Below are positions 1-11,354 of a stretch of 64,000 nucleotides of DNA, piece after piece. The position numbers and the translations under genes were made by a program. This DNA comes from Calcarisporiella thermophila CBS 279.70 (Eukaryota; Calcarisporiellomycota). The notes under the pieces were generated by a model. That model did no database searches, was not told where the DNA came from, and saw only the letters and a program-made list of their open reading frames with translations. The stretch spans positions 610,206 through 674,205 of the forward strand of contig NW_027192201.1 in NCBI RefSeq assembly GCF_041956535.1. Reading direction: 5' to 3'. Numbering within the stretch: position 1 is the first letter of the stretch; each line of letters opens with the position of its first letter.

Positions 1-1039
1 TCATCACCAAACCTGCCAGAGCGACATTTTCGTGAAATTGCAAATCCTGCTGTCCAAGCGCTTTCTATCGCATGCATAGAAATTATGGCGGCGCCCGTGA
101 GCTCTATTGAAATTGTGGGATATCTACTCGATATCACATTAGCGCGCAGTAAACACAGTACTGGTATCCCTGCTTCCGTTCTTCATGCTGTTGGTCTATT
201 ACTCTCGTGCTTGCCGGTAGAAAATTTTGTGAAGCCTGTTTGGGCAGAGTTTGCGTTTATGATTTCGTCTGATCCATACCTCTTGGGGTGGTCTGAACCG
301 TGTCCAATGGTATTTTATAATTCTTATTATAAGAATAACAGTGCACTAAGTGGCTAATATATTGCAGGCACCATCGGGCGGTGATATTTTTGATAATGAG
401 GCTTTACTTATGTCTGGCGTGGCATTACGCCAAGAGACGGCCACGGCAGTTTTCCCCTACGTATTCAATGACTATACTTTTAATTTACATAACTTCACGA
501 CAAACACCCCAAACAGCTTTCTCACGCTATATCACAGCCTCTTGCATTACTCGAGTTTAGACCAGTTTTCACTCTTTTTACCATTCTTGCGTTCTATACG
601 CGAGCAAGCCACAACGGATATACAACTGCTATATGTATGCGCTATAATTGGGCCTGCTTTACATAGAATTGAAAAGCTTCCTGCAATTGCTACTGAGGTT
701 AAATTTTTTTAAAATATCCCACTACACTATCAGCCACTTACTCTTATTTTAATAGTATGCATTAGAGTTAATGTTAATGGTGAGCAAAGTTACCTGCAAG
801 CTGGATATAACTATGGTCGGAACTACGAACGCGTTGGAGCGAGTGTATCTCTTTTTGTAAGTTCGATATATATTTTCAATTGAATACTAATTTCTCAATG
901 CATTCATATGCCACGTAGGTTCCATGTTAAGCATCTCTTTACTCGCGATACTCAAACAATTACAAGTGTCCAAGAAATTATTCAGACAATGCACCCAACT
1001 GTGAAGGAACGTTTATACAAACTGACGTTGACTGTTTAA
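1..1039 (+). CDS. MED23: Mediator complex subunit 23, C-terminal part (5' truncated by window)
   Basis: Visible exons are 1-309, 368-697, 756-856 and 919-1039 (TAA), joined in frame to give about 286 C-terminal residues; the start lies before the window. The second exon contains NSFLTLYHSLLHYSSLDQ and IQLLYVCAIIGPALHR. The last two exons give FHVKHLFTR and an end of the form TVKERLYKL. These match, in order, the C-terminus I recall for animal and plant MED23 (HAVWHHSSIGQLSL, FQLLYVYHLVGPFLQR, YHMKYMFTGD, ALKLRLRF). MED23 is a large helical subunit of the Mediator tail, which links activators to RNA polymerase II in the nucleus. The donor at 698 (GTTAAA) is weak, but the exon order and homology support it. 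Most well-studied Dikarya lack this subunit, so its presence bears on lineage. The family call is confident; the exon ends are less so. Confidence 0.82.
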
Positions 1040-1456
1040 TTAATTCTGAAAATCAACCTTTTTATCTAATGAATTTTAGCGGGTTTTAATGCTAATTAAG
1101 AACCTAAATCGTTCTCAAGCTTTGGGCTAAACAGAAATATTTGGTCATCAAACTAATATAATCCCCACTGATGCACCAGAGGATGCGTTTCTTATTACTT
1201 ACATATTTCTATTGCTGAGAAATATATTCTCGAAGCGGATATTCTGCTTTTCATATGTCACTTTATAACTGAAATTTCATAGTCAGATTTATAAAATGTG
1301 GACCCCTTAACTTTATATGACTGCTAATATTTGTAAACATTAATTTTATATCCCTGTTAAAGTCGAAATTACGAATTTATTTATTCAATTTTCTTAGCGT
1401 TTCTCCCACTTAGACTCAATTGGTGTCAAGAACTTTTCAAGGTATACTGGATTATC
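1040..1456. other. Intergenic, AT-rich
   Basis: 417 bp between the MED23 stop and the MTD1 start. It is AT-rich with no convincing open frame or RNA-like structure. It should hold the MED23 3' end and the MTD1 promoter. Confidence 0.6.
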
Positions 1457-2647
1457 ATGTCGGCTGCTCCGGGCGGTAAAATAATCAAAGCTTCTGAAAT
1501 TGCTGCATTTTACAGGTAACATATTTGTAAAAGTGTATAAGCATTTTTAACGAATAACATTTTTGCATTTCTCATATTAAAACATATTAAAGCGATGAGG
1601 TGAAAAAACTTGCCCATTCGCGCTCAGTGAAGCCCAAGCTTGTAGGCTTTCTTGCCAACGCTGATCCTGCTGCTGTTAAGTATGCTGAGTGGACCGGAAA
1701 ATCCTGCAACAATGTAGGAATTGAATTTGAGCTGCGAAAAGTTGACAAACAAGAGCTGGAAGAAGAAATTGTTAAGGCCAATGAAGATAATTCTGTACAT
1801 GGAATTATGGTTTACTACCCTGTTTTTGGTGACAGACAGGTATTTTTCTTATTAACAAACTATATTTTATTATGGTATGTATTAAATTTTATACTTTTAA
1901 ATAATATAGGATCAGTACCTTCAAAACGTAGTTAGCGTGGACAAAGATGTCGAAGGACTTTGCCATAAACATGTTTACAACATGTATCATAATATTCGTT
2001 TCCTTGACGAGGGACAAACTAGAAAAGGAATTATTCCTTGTACTCCTTTAGCTATAGTTAAGGTAAGAAAGATATTTTATACAGTGCGCATCTGACCATA
2101 TAATAGTATATCACATCATTTTAGATCCTGGAGTATATCGGTGTATATAACAGAGTTCTTCCATATGGCAACCGTTTACACGGAAGAGTTATTACTGTAA
2201 TTAATCGAAGTGAGATTGTCGGTCGCCCCCTTGCTGCACTTTTGGCCAACGATGGTGCGAAGGTGTTTTCTGTAGATATTAATGGCGTTCATGAATATTA
2301 TCGGGGGGTTGGGATTCGTCTATCTAGACACGAGGTTTGTGAATTTGGGGAAATGTACTCTTATCAACCTGCACTAATTTAGTATTGGCTGACAATAGGT
2401 TAGAGAAACTAATCTGACTGTAGACGAAGTAGTACCACAGTCGGATGTAGTAATAACTGGAGTTCCTACCCCAAATTATAAGTTAAAGACTTCGCTTGTG
2501 CGAGACGGGACTGTAGTGATCAACTTTTCCTCATTCAAAAACCTCGAAGAGGATATTGCTACAAGGGCATCCATAGTGGTCCCTTCAGTTGGGAAAGTTA
2601 CTATTACAATGTTGCAGCGCAATCTTCTAACTCGTGTTCTTCAATAA
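1457..2647 (+). CDS. MTD1: NAD-dependent 5,10-methylenetetrahydrofolate dehydrogenase (Mtd1 type)
   Basis: Five exons: 1457-1515, 1593-1839, 1910-2062, 2125-2334 and 2399-2647, giving 305 aa (yeast Mtd1 is 320). The enzyme oxidises methylene-THF to methenyl-THF with NAD in the cytosol, in one-carbon supply for purines. Visible signatures are LVGFLANADPAAVKYAEWT, GIMVYYPVFGDRQ, DVEGLCHKH, IIPCTPLAIVKILEYI, the VINRSEIVGRPLAALLANDG nucleotide-binding stretch, SDVVITGVP and GKVTITML. These match yeast Mtd1 almost word for word and differ from bifunctional or trifunctional MTHFD proteins: there is no C-terminal synthetase domain. The ATG at 1457 gives MSAAPGGKIIKASE, aligning with the yeast N-terminus. 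This monofunctional NAD-linked form is typical of fungi and so helps place the organism. Confidence 0.93.
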
Positions 2648-2761
2648 TGAATTTTATTATTGCTCTGCAAAATTTATTGCCAAGCTTATTACTACGCCAC
2701 ATATATTCTACGAAATCCTTTTAGGGCTTTTATTCTTCTTTATAACAAAACTATTGACAAT

Positions 2762-4406
2762 ATGAACGATTACCCTCCTCTGGGTAATCCGTTGCTTTCT
2801 CGTCCACTTTTTCCCAACTCGGTGAACCAGCTGCGTCCATATTATGTTCCTCCTACAGCACCAAAGATCTACTATACTCCTGGCGCGAATGATACAGATT
2901 CTTTAAGTGATTCTGCAGCTGATGTATCATATTCTCGCCAAACTATCAAAGATGTTGGAACATTTGCCTTGGTGAAGTACCTTACCACTGCAGTTGCAAG
3001 TCCATTTGAAGTAGCCAAAACAGTTTTGCAATGCCAATATTTGCCTAATGAAGAAATGGATGAACGCGAATCTTTAAAATTCGGGCAAGATTACGTGAGT
3101 TTTTTATTCTGCAATTTTTTATTCATTATAAATAGAGAAATTATTTTTAATTCTATGCTAGTTTTCAGATTCTGAAGATGATCTTTATGCCAATTTAGAG
3201 CGCAATCAGTTTGATCGTGATGAAACCGAGAGACTTGACCTAAAACAGCGGCAGAAAAAGTTTATTCGAAAACGGATGGGGACAGCTACGTCACAAAACT
3301 CTTACCAAATGCCGCCGTTAGAGGGGGGAATGTTGGATGCAATTGGTTTAATCTCGAAACATCCCACAGAAGGACCTGGAGCATTATTGAAAGGTAATCG
3401 GTTTTTACAATTTTTTTTTAACTTCAATTCCTGGACTTAAATATTATTAAACATAAAGGGCAATTCGCTTCTTGGATCTATGAGATGCTTTATCTAACGG
3501 TCCAGCCTCCATTGGAAAGCTTGCTAAATAATGCCTTTGACTTATATGATGACAATATCCCTCTTGCCAATTTGGAGGCAGTTGGACCAAATATTTCAAC
3601 GCTAGTTGCAAGCCACTTCGTAGTAGGTGTTCTACTAAGCCCATTGGAGCTGGTAAAGACAAGGTAATTTACAGACATTTAAATATGAACATTTTTCTTT
3701 GAGGCCTTATACTAAGTCATATGCACTGCTATTTAGGATGATTATTCAAACCTCAATTTCTCCGCACAAAAAATATCGAAATACTATACATTGTCTTCGC
3801 ACTGTAATCGCGGAGGAGGGACTTGCGCATCTCTATCTAGGCCCACACCTTGTACCTAACGTTCTTTATCATATATTGATTCCACTCCTTGGAAAACTAT
3901 TCCCTCTCATCATAGACCGCTGGTTACATACTACTGCTGCCGATGCTCCTGTATTATACGGACTCGCTGAACTGCTCCTCAACACTATGAGTTTATTGAT
4001 AACTCTTCCTTTAGATACAGTAAGGAAACGTTTGCATTGCCAGCCGCACCCTTATTCTTCAGCTCTTCTAGAAGAAAAATCATTCAAATCTATGGTGCAA
4101 CTATCTCCTCGAAGATATGCAGGTTTGCTAGATTGTTTGGGTAGCATAATTGCAGAAGAGGGCGAACAACGCGTTCGTACGGTGAAAAGCACCCGACGAA
4201 ATTTAAATGAGGAGTTTGAAGGAGAGGAACATACAAGGATAAAGATGCGTGAAGAAGAATTACGACGGAGGAGAAGAAAAGGATGGTTCAGTGGGTGGGG
4301 CGTTGGAGGCCTTTACAAAGGTTTTAGCCTACATTGCGCGACCAACTTGATGCTTTTCTTTTCGCAGGCAGTTGGTGGTTTCGACGATAGAGAGATTGAC
4401 TGGTGA
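2762..4406 (+). CDS. UGO1: Ugo1-like modified mitochondrial carrier (outer-membrane fusion factor)
   Basis: Exons 2762-3094, 3162-3393, 3459-3663 and 3737-4406 give 479 aa (yeast Ugo1 about 500). The N-terminus has NQLRPYYVPP, the LRPYYIPP-type motif typical of fungal Ugo1. Carrier-like half-signatures follow: SPFEVAKTVLQ, SPLELVKTR, and LPLDTVRKRLHCQ. Ugo1 family proteins sit in the mitochondrial outer membrane and work with Fzo1 and Mgm1 in fusion; they are degenerate SLC25 carriers (SLC25A46-like). Residues 110-170 are acidic and charged, and an Arg/Glu-rich stretch lies near residue 430. The frame requires the acceptor 'gctag' at 3160-3161, not 'ttcag' 7 nt downstream. An in-frame ATG at 2660 exists, but 2762 matches the family N-terminus. 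The family is clear; orthology to UGO1 rather than another SLC25A46-like protein is inferred. Confidence 0.8.
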
Positions 4407-4472
4407 AATATTTCGGGTGATCTGTGTTTCTATCAATATCTTGATTTTCAGTTTATTGCAAATTATAAATCT

Positions 4473-4886
4473 ATGATTTTATCGAACTCAGAAACAGTCA
4501 CACCCGCATTGCAAATAAACACTGAAAGTTTTAAACTCGAACAAAGCATCATCACAGCAAAAAAAAAGCACATCATGAGCCCAAATCCACAAATCCCTTC
4601 TGTGATCGTGAAACACATAATAGCCCTTAATGGTCCATTAACAACACAGCAACTCGCCGCACACGCATCGAAATTTCCTCAGATTAGATCCACAACTTAT
4701 CTTAAGCGATATCTACTAAAAAATTTGGAGGCTCAAAGAGTATTATACAAGCGCGTGGAATGGCCATCTGGTCAACCAGAAAAATCAGGACGAAGTGAGG
4801 GCAAGCCGGTGTGGAAGTGGAGATTTAGGGATCAGAGCCAAATTGAAAAATATAAGACTGTTACCATAGAGCCTAATTCTGCATAA
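4473..4886 (+). CDS. Small basic protein of unknown function, winged-helix-like
   Basis: Single exon of 137 aa, or 103 aa if translation starts at the second Met (4575), which follows a run of lysines. I do not recognise the family. The middle part (VIVKHIIALNGPLTTQQLAAHASKF, then a basic helix TTYLKRYLLKNLEAQRVLYKR) reads like a small winged-helix or ribosome-associated fold and is followed by KPVWKWRFR. The protein is basic, with no membrane segment. It lies only 66 bp after the UGO1-like stop on the same strand. A mitochondrial ribosomal or RNA-binding protein is possible, but this is a guess from composition. Confidence 0.6.
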   Translation: MILSNSETVTPALQINTESFKLEQSIITAKKKHIMSPNPQIPSVIVKHIIALNGPLTTQQLAAHASKFPQIRSTTYLKRYLLKNLEAQRVLYKRVEWPSGQPEKSGRSEGKPVWKWRFRDQSQIEKYKTVTIEPNSA

Positions 4887-6530
4887 GTGAAATGAATTCT
4901 ATATTATTACTCTGTTGCCTTTGTTTTATTGTCCTCTCTATATATCAATGACAATAGACGCTCATTTCTTTTATGTAGCTCTCAAATTGTTTTCTCAATT
5001 CTTTTAAACTACCTTTGCAATTGAAATTTAAATCTACTACTCAAACCATGCTATCAGTTTGTTCAAACTAAGGACTTTTCAAGGTCCCTACCTATGAATT
5101 GAATATAACTGCTGAACCTATAACTATTGTAACACATTCTTCTGTGTTCCTATAGATTTAAAGCGTATAACTCATCCTGCAAGATTTGGCTGATCGACAA
5201 TCAAACATACCACATATTACTGTGGATCATGTTTGAATAAACGATCGGTTTTGAGCGCAACATTCACATTTCGGATCTTGTATTATTAGTTTTACGTCTT
5301 TATAAATCCATGTATTATATCTAGTAGTGATAGGTAATATCTACTCATTTGCTTTATGTTGCAAACATTTTAGAGCCACCCTGACTCAAGCCAATAGGTC
5401 CTGTACCTATCCTTGAGCTCTGAATCCGTTTTGATAGCTGATGGACATTACAAAATTGAAGAGGGGGTTGCTTTATGTACTTTTATATAATCAGACTAGC
5501 TAATCGGTCTCTACATATAACATGATAATTTGATAATTGAGGCTAATGAATAAGGTTTGCCAAACGGATCTCAGAAGAATGAAAATAAGACTAGAATACA
5601 TTCTGCAGTGTGAAAATTTTGTAGTACAATAGTCCACATTTAAACACTTATACATTGCATGGATTGTATACAGACAAAAATGCGTCTACGTATTTTTTAA
5701 TTTTATCGAAAGAGTTGCATAAGCGCTAATTTTTCTTTATATTGTCATCACACAAAAATCTAGTTGAGAGCTGTTGTAGGTATTGTCGTTTAAAAAAGGT
5801 TTGAATTGTCAAAGATATATCCCTCTAGGTCTGTATAAAGAATAGTACATTTTTAAGCTGGCTATTGTGTCCACCTAGTGAATTCATACTAACCCACTAA
5901 CATCCTTTCTTAACGCGAAACTATAATAATAGACAATGGATATTCTCAATTGCTAGAGCATTTTTGATAATTTACTTCCTTACATCATCTCCCTATAGTA
6001 ATGACAGCTTCCACAGAAAAAGATACGAGGGGGTTAGTACGAGCAAAGTAGGGATTGAATTCCTGGCTCCTGGCTATAGAAACAGCGTTGAATTCCACAA
6101 TGGATATTTAACAAGAGATTATTCATTCCATTATAAAGGAATAGAACAAATATAAAAAAAAAATTTTTCGAGAATGCTTTCTGCGGTAGATGAAATGTGA
6201 GGTTAGTCAATGTATTTAATCAAATATTCAATCTGCCTCTTATATTTCTCCTATAGATAAAAGGAGTACTTCAAATCAGCTTGGTACAATAGGAGAAGTG
6301 CTCATTACTTTGATTTAAGGTTTGGGGATTATATATCAATTATGAATTACTTATTTTTAATAAAAGTGGTATATTTTATGATGGATTTTTTAATGAGGCA
6401 GAACAGTAACATTCAAAATGCATTATATTCTGCTTTCTATATTGAGCACGTCGATTGCTATATTAATATTAAGCTGTGCCACTAATGTAATGCTTTACAG
6501 TTAATTCTATTGCGAAATAATCAAAATTGA
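4887..6530. other. Long AT-rich gene-free stretch
   Basis: 1.64 kb with no coding frame I can support. Short open frames such as 5964-6155 have no recognisable motif and look like chance. I saw no tRNA boxes, snRNA signatures, transposon ends or strong repeats. It must carry the promoter of the Siw14-type gene. A non-coding RNA gene cannot be excluded by eye. Confidence 0.5.
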
Positions 6531-7163
6531 ATGATGAGCTCACAACACTTTATCCCGCCGATAGTATAGACCCATTCTCGATATATAGTGTGCTACAATG
6601 ATGCTCATACTCTTCATGCATTTATAGAATTTTGGTATGATTGAGGAAGATCTTTATCGATCAGGTCAGCCAAACCAACTCAATTTTCCATTCCTGGAGA
6701 AATTACGACTAAAGACAGTTGTGTGGCTAGCTCCCGAGGAACCCAACCAACAATTGTAAATGTAACATTTAACGTTTAATAGTATAGTATCGTTCTCATT
6801 GTTCTCTTACTTTAAATAAGCCTCGATTTTATTGACGATCAAGAGATACAAATCTATCAAGTGGGAAATGTCTCTTCCATAAATGCATGGGACCCAATAA
6901 CGGAGGAAGCTGTGCTTGAAGCACTCGAGATTATTCTCAACCCTCAAAATTATCCAATGACAGTAATGTGTAATCTTGGACGTCATCGAACGGGCACTGT
7001 TGTTGGATGCCTTCGAAAATTACAGCGTTGGAATCTGACCTCCATCTTTGAAGAATATCGACGCTATGCTGGTCCCAAAGTACGAGTTTTAAATGAACAA
7101 TTTATTGAGCTATTTGACACAGATCTTGTGCGTGTTCCCATCAATCATCCAAAATGGCTTTGA
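6531..7163 (+). CDS. SIW14: Siw14-type atypical dual-specificity phosphatase (PFA-DSP)
   Basis: Exons 6531-6563, 6628-6755 and 6821-7163 give 167 aa, a normal length for the PFA-DSP core. Signatures are [20 protein letters not shown] at the N-terminus (family form VPPLNFGMVEDGLYRSGQP), then [11 protein letters not shown], and the loop CNLGRHRTG with the catalytic Cys at residue 104 and Arg at 110 (C-X5-R). Siw14 enzymes hydrolyse 5-diphosphoinositol phosphates; relatives Oca1 and Oca2 share the fold. The residue before the catalytic Cys is Met where Siw14 usually has His, so activity or substrate may differ. The very short first exon (11 codons) was set by the PP-NFG junction; the second Met at 6534 is an equally possible start. 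Siw14 versus Oca-type is not certain. Confidence 0.82.
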
Positions 7164-7680
7164 TATTGTAATAGTAGACTAATAAGTCGAAGCAACTACT
7201 TCGTTATATACCTATAATATTGCTGGATTTTTTTTTATTCTATTGTATATAAGATTGACAACTAAAATTTTTACATCTGGGAATTTGGTTGATATGAGGT
7301 ATAAACTCTATCTTCAATTCATACGGTGTGCTATAGTTAACTATAGTGGTTTAGGTATACACTGTAATACTTTTCATATAATCGTCAAGATAATGATTCT
7401 CAGATATTCATACTTAAGAAAGAAAAGATGCAAATTTATATTGCCTTTTTTCATTCAAAGTATCAAGCTGAATATTATCCACCTTGATACTTTGAATAAA
7501 ACGCGTTTATTTGGATTAGTTTTACGGGCGACACTACGTAGCAGTCAGATCTAACTTTATAGAAACCTTATTGATGTGATGGATTAAGGTGCCAATAATT
7601 TAGATTGTCGCGTAAAAAAAAACATAGCGAAAATAAATATGTAAATTGAAAAATAAGTAAAATTAATGGGAAAAAAAAAT
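7164..7680. other. Convergent intergenic region with a perfect hairpin
   Basis: 517 bp between the phosphatase stop (+) and the SCY1 stop (-). It is AT-rich. The only structure I see is the inverted repeat at 7453-7497 listed separately. An open frame at 7243-7554 runs through the hairpin, shows no motif and is not supported. Confidence 0.55.
7453..7497. repeat. Perfect 15-bp inverted repeat (hairpin)
   Basis: Arms ATTCAAAGTATCAAG (7453-7467) and CTTGATACTTTGAAT (7483-7497) are exact reverse complements separated by 15 nt. They lie midway between two convergent genes, so either transcript's 3' UTR could carry the stem. The function is unknown; it could be a 3'-end structure or a remnant of a small inverted-repeat element. 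Confidence 0.85.
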
Positions 7681-10600
7681 TTAATGCTTGGATAAAGGGT
7701 CAAACAGGTCCAAATCCGCCGAACTCGGTTTCAAATTCTTCGTGTTCGAAGCTATTGAATTATTATTTGATTTCGTGGGTTGTAATATGCCAGTTCCACT
7801 GTTCCAAAAGGTTGGGTTGCCAGGTGATTTTTGGGCAGAAATTGATGGTGTGGTGGCAGATTGGGCATTAGTGACTATTGAAATACTTGGAAATATTTCC
7901 GGTGTTTTCAAAATATTTCCAGTAGTGCCACTCGTAGGGGGAGTTTGTAGTATTGGGAACTGGCCTATAGCTAAGGAATTTTGCCCAGATCTAGGAAGGG
8001 TCGTAGTTGATACACTAGGAGAAAGTACTGGTGGGGATACAGGTCGTTGAAACGAAGCATTATTCGAGAATTGAGTGGTAGTAGTAAACCCCGATGCAGT
8101 TGGTTTGGAAGGAGGAATGCTACCAGCCTCGATAGGGGATCGAGGTGCGGTGGCACTAAGGATTGCTTCGTTAATAGAAGAGAGACTTGATGTGTTTCGC
8201 TGTCGAGAAATGGTCGGGGATGTTGACTAGAAATTAAGATGATCAATTAATATAATGCAAAATCCTAAATTTAAATAAGAGAATAGGTACTGGGCGAGAC
8301 GAAGGGACAACAGTTGGTGTACTTGATGTGCTATTAGATTGTACTCCAGAAAACTCGCCAAACATCATTTCAGCACTGTTTTTAGTTGAGTTTCCAGAGG
8401 ACACTATAGCATTGAACCCGTTTAGTTCACCATTCACGCTTGTTGTACTGGACACCAACTTCTCGAAATCTACTAGTCCAGTGTCCGACTGAACAATCTT
8501 TGCCTCCGAAGTAGGGTATGATTTTTGTTGTTCTTCAAGAGATTTAAGGTCTGAGAGCTGTCGTGAATGCTGCTCTTCTACTTTTGTCGATAGCTCACGA
8601 ATAACTCTCATGAATCGCTTAAACTGATAATACATAGAAGTATGTTAGTTTGCGTAAAAAAAAATTTAAGTGAGCCTTACTTGATCCAGATTGAGCAAAG
8701 GGCCAATACTCATTTTCCATAATTCAGGGAGGATTTCCATTGCGATAGCTTCTTTGTCAAGGTGCTTTCCCATTTCCTCGTATACTGCTAAAGTTGCAAT
8801 CTAAAAATTATTGTAGCGCTTGAGATAAAAGTTATAGAAAAGTATTTAGTCTTTACCATTACTGCGGGTTCTTTGGTTTTTATATTTTTCAGCAATGGAA
8901 GTAGCTTTTCAGTCATTGTGAACTAAAAATCAATAGTTAGATATATGATACTCTAAATAAATTTTCAAAATGGGTCCTAACCTTGTCCAACATCTTAAGG
9001 AGAGAATGAAAGCATATCAGGGTGCTAACTTTGACCGACAGCACAGTCGTCTGCGCAAAAAGTGTTTGTATCCGAGGAAAAAGTGAAGATTTTACTGTCG
9101 TATAGTCGAGTGATTCACAAATAAATGGGACAGCTTTAAGTGTGCGATCTTGTACACCAGGTATATTTGTTTCCAAAGCATGGTAGACGAGTGGCATTAT
9201 CTCTATTTATGTAAAAACCTATATTAGTCTATTAAGGCCATCCAATCTAAATTTAAAACAATACCTTCTTTGAACACATTTGCTGAAGTTTTTTGTTGAA
9301 GTAGCTCAATTTTCTCTAACAAGCAAATCATTGTTTGTGGAGGGTCTCGTACAGTAAATATCGGCTTAAGTGTGGGCAAGACACGTTCAATGAAATCCTC
9401 TTTAGCTAAGTTTTTACAGATAAAGAACACATTTGGGAGAGTGTAGGGCAAGAGAGAATGGTCTTTGAGCTCTTCAAGGAGTACTTGGAGAATCTATATA
9501 TAAAATTGAAGATTAGTGAAAAGTTTGCTTTTTTTATTTAACTTGAAATGGACTTTTCTTTGCAAAACTCGTTCAGGGAATTGTGGAAGCACTCGAAGTA
9601 GGCCCTTCATGAATTGCGTTTTTTCTTCTTTCGTCTTTTCAGGGAGAGATTCCAAATATCTCATAGTTGAAACCAATAGGTTATCGAAATATTTACTCGA
9701 CTGGAATTCAATTGCTGTCATGCGAGTCGATGGGTTTCGAGTGATTAATCGGATTATTACCTCTATAAAAATAAAATTTGTAGAAAGCTAATGGAAATGC
9801 ACTATCAATAATCAATACCTTGCAGGTAAGACGGTAGTGAACTATAATCCATCTTTGAAAGTTGTTGCACCTGTTGCTCATATTTATGAGTGTTATTGAA
9901 CGTGTTTAGAAGGGTGGTTCCATGATTATGGACGGCATATATCAAATTGCCAAGTGCGAACATATCGTTTGCAAAATCTAGATTAGAGTCTAGAAGATAT
10001 TCAGGCGCTAAAATAAAAATAGTTATAAATTTAAATAATACATTAAGAATTTCTAAAATAGATATACCTAAGTAGTCCAAGTTTTTCTGGCTATAAGGGG
10101 GTAATCCCGGATCATATTCAAAATAGTCGAATGATGAATTCTCTCCCATTTGATTGAGATAAGTGCTAAAGCCAAAGCTAGAACAAAAATGATCAATCCG
10201 ACATATCTACGCATAAGCAATTCATTTTTCACTTACCCTCCAATTTTCCAGTCGCCCTATTAATATGAGTATTAGAGTAGAATAAATGAAATGAATACCG
10301 TTTTTTTTTTTCAAGTAAATATAAAAGAGAAGATAAAAAATAGGAGTGTATTTATAATTACCTTCGTATTAACAAATATTGCTTCAGGAACCAGATTGCA
10401 ATGAACAATTTTCGCGTCATTGTGGCAAAACTGTAGTCCTTTTCCAACTTGTAGAAGTCCTTTCTGAATCTAAATATAATAGTAATAACATTTGAAAAAT
10501 GGTAAATAAGGATATTCTGTACATAATAAACAGTTTATAAAATGATAATACGACATTACCTCCAGCTCATCTAAATCGAATTTTCTTATCTCTTCTGGAA

Positions 10601-11181
10601 CAGGTGATAAATTATCCGTATTCCCAAGTAAATTTGCGAGAGAAGCTAGTATAGATTCTGTCGCAAACACTATCTCTGATCGCGATTCACTCACTGGTTC
10701 CACAACTTCTAATAGGGATGGATGACGCAGTCGGCTAAGCTGACTTGCCTATTGCGTCAATGTGTAAGTCAGCTTGGATGAGAGTGAACCTCGGAACAAT
10801 TGCAATGAAAATTGGTTTACCTCTTTTTTTAACAGTTCATAGATTTTTTCGACTTCAGTGCGCATGCCGCCACCTCGCCGCAAGTACGGATCTAGGTTTT
10901 TTTTCTCAAAAATCTATGACGCGCCAAAAATGAAATTGGTTTGAGAGGTTAAGGATTTTAAATATTGGATAAGTGTAATAATCCTAAGAATCTCTTAGCA
11001 CTAGCTATAATGGTAATTGAAATGAAAAGGATACAAAAACGGAAACTTTTTGATTAGATCCTTTCCGCGTTGCAGTGTGTATTTTCCATAAACCAGAGCT
11101 TGCAACCTGTGGTCCTATTTCATAGCGACTTGTAATCGGATTGGAGAATGATTTGAGAAATGCGTACATTGCGGCACTCAT
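7681..11181 (-). CDS. SCY1: SCY1-like pseudokinase (SCYL2/Scy1 family), with one apparent frameshift
   Basis: Fourteen exons run from the ATG at 11181 to TAA at 7681: 11035-11181, 10821-10913, 10560-10748, 10362-10470, 10237-10256 (20 nt), 10068-10177, 9819-10007, 9554-9762, 9265-9493, 8982-9202, 8857-8922, 8681-8800, 8291-8623 and 7681-8226. They give about 859 aa once one extra base in exon 4 is discounted. The kinase-like domain (about 15-300) has LRHPSLLEVVEPVSESRSE. It lacks catalytic residues: HRD is replaced by HCN (IVHCNLVPE) and DFG by GFG (KIGGFGFS), as in SCY1 proteins. Helical HEAT-type repeats follow (ILQVLLEEL, EIMPLVYHALE). The last 200 residues are Ser/Thr/Pro-rich and end in DLDLFDPL, which resembles clathrin or adaptor binding motifs. 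The family acts in Golgi/endosome clathrin traffic. Confidence 0.88.
10440..10444 (-). other. Apparent 1-base insertion in a homopolymer within SCY1 exon 4
   Basis: The + strand has five T here (five A in the gene). The exon reads IQKGLLQVGK before the run and GLQFCHNDAKIVHCN after it, but in frames differing by one. With four A the two join as VGKGLQF, exactly the family pattern. The summed exon lengths are also one over a multiple of three. A base-calling or assembly error is the simplest reading; a true null allele is the alternative. Confidence 0.75.
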
Positions 11182-11354
11182 CTTGGGAAAAGTTTTGAAT
11201 ATGTGGGGAATAAACCAAGCGACAAGAGTCTCAAAAATTGCTGGATTTTGATAGAATTTTCAGAAATTTTACTTGGCCATACGGGCCAAAAACACTTCTT
11301 AAAATACTAAGCCAGAATTTTAGCGCTCTTGAATTTGAGTGCAGCTTTCACAAG

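Noticed and set aside
5964-6155. A 63-aa gene in the 1.6-kb AT-rich spacer
   Set aside because: No motif, no neighbouring exons that would extend it, and AT-driven composition; best taken as chance.
7243-7554. A 103-aa frame after the phosphatase gene
   Set aside because: It runs through the 15-bp hairpin, has AT-driven composition and lies in a 3' region.
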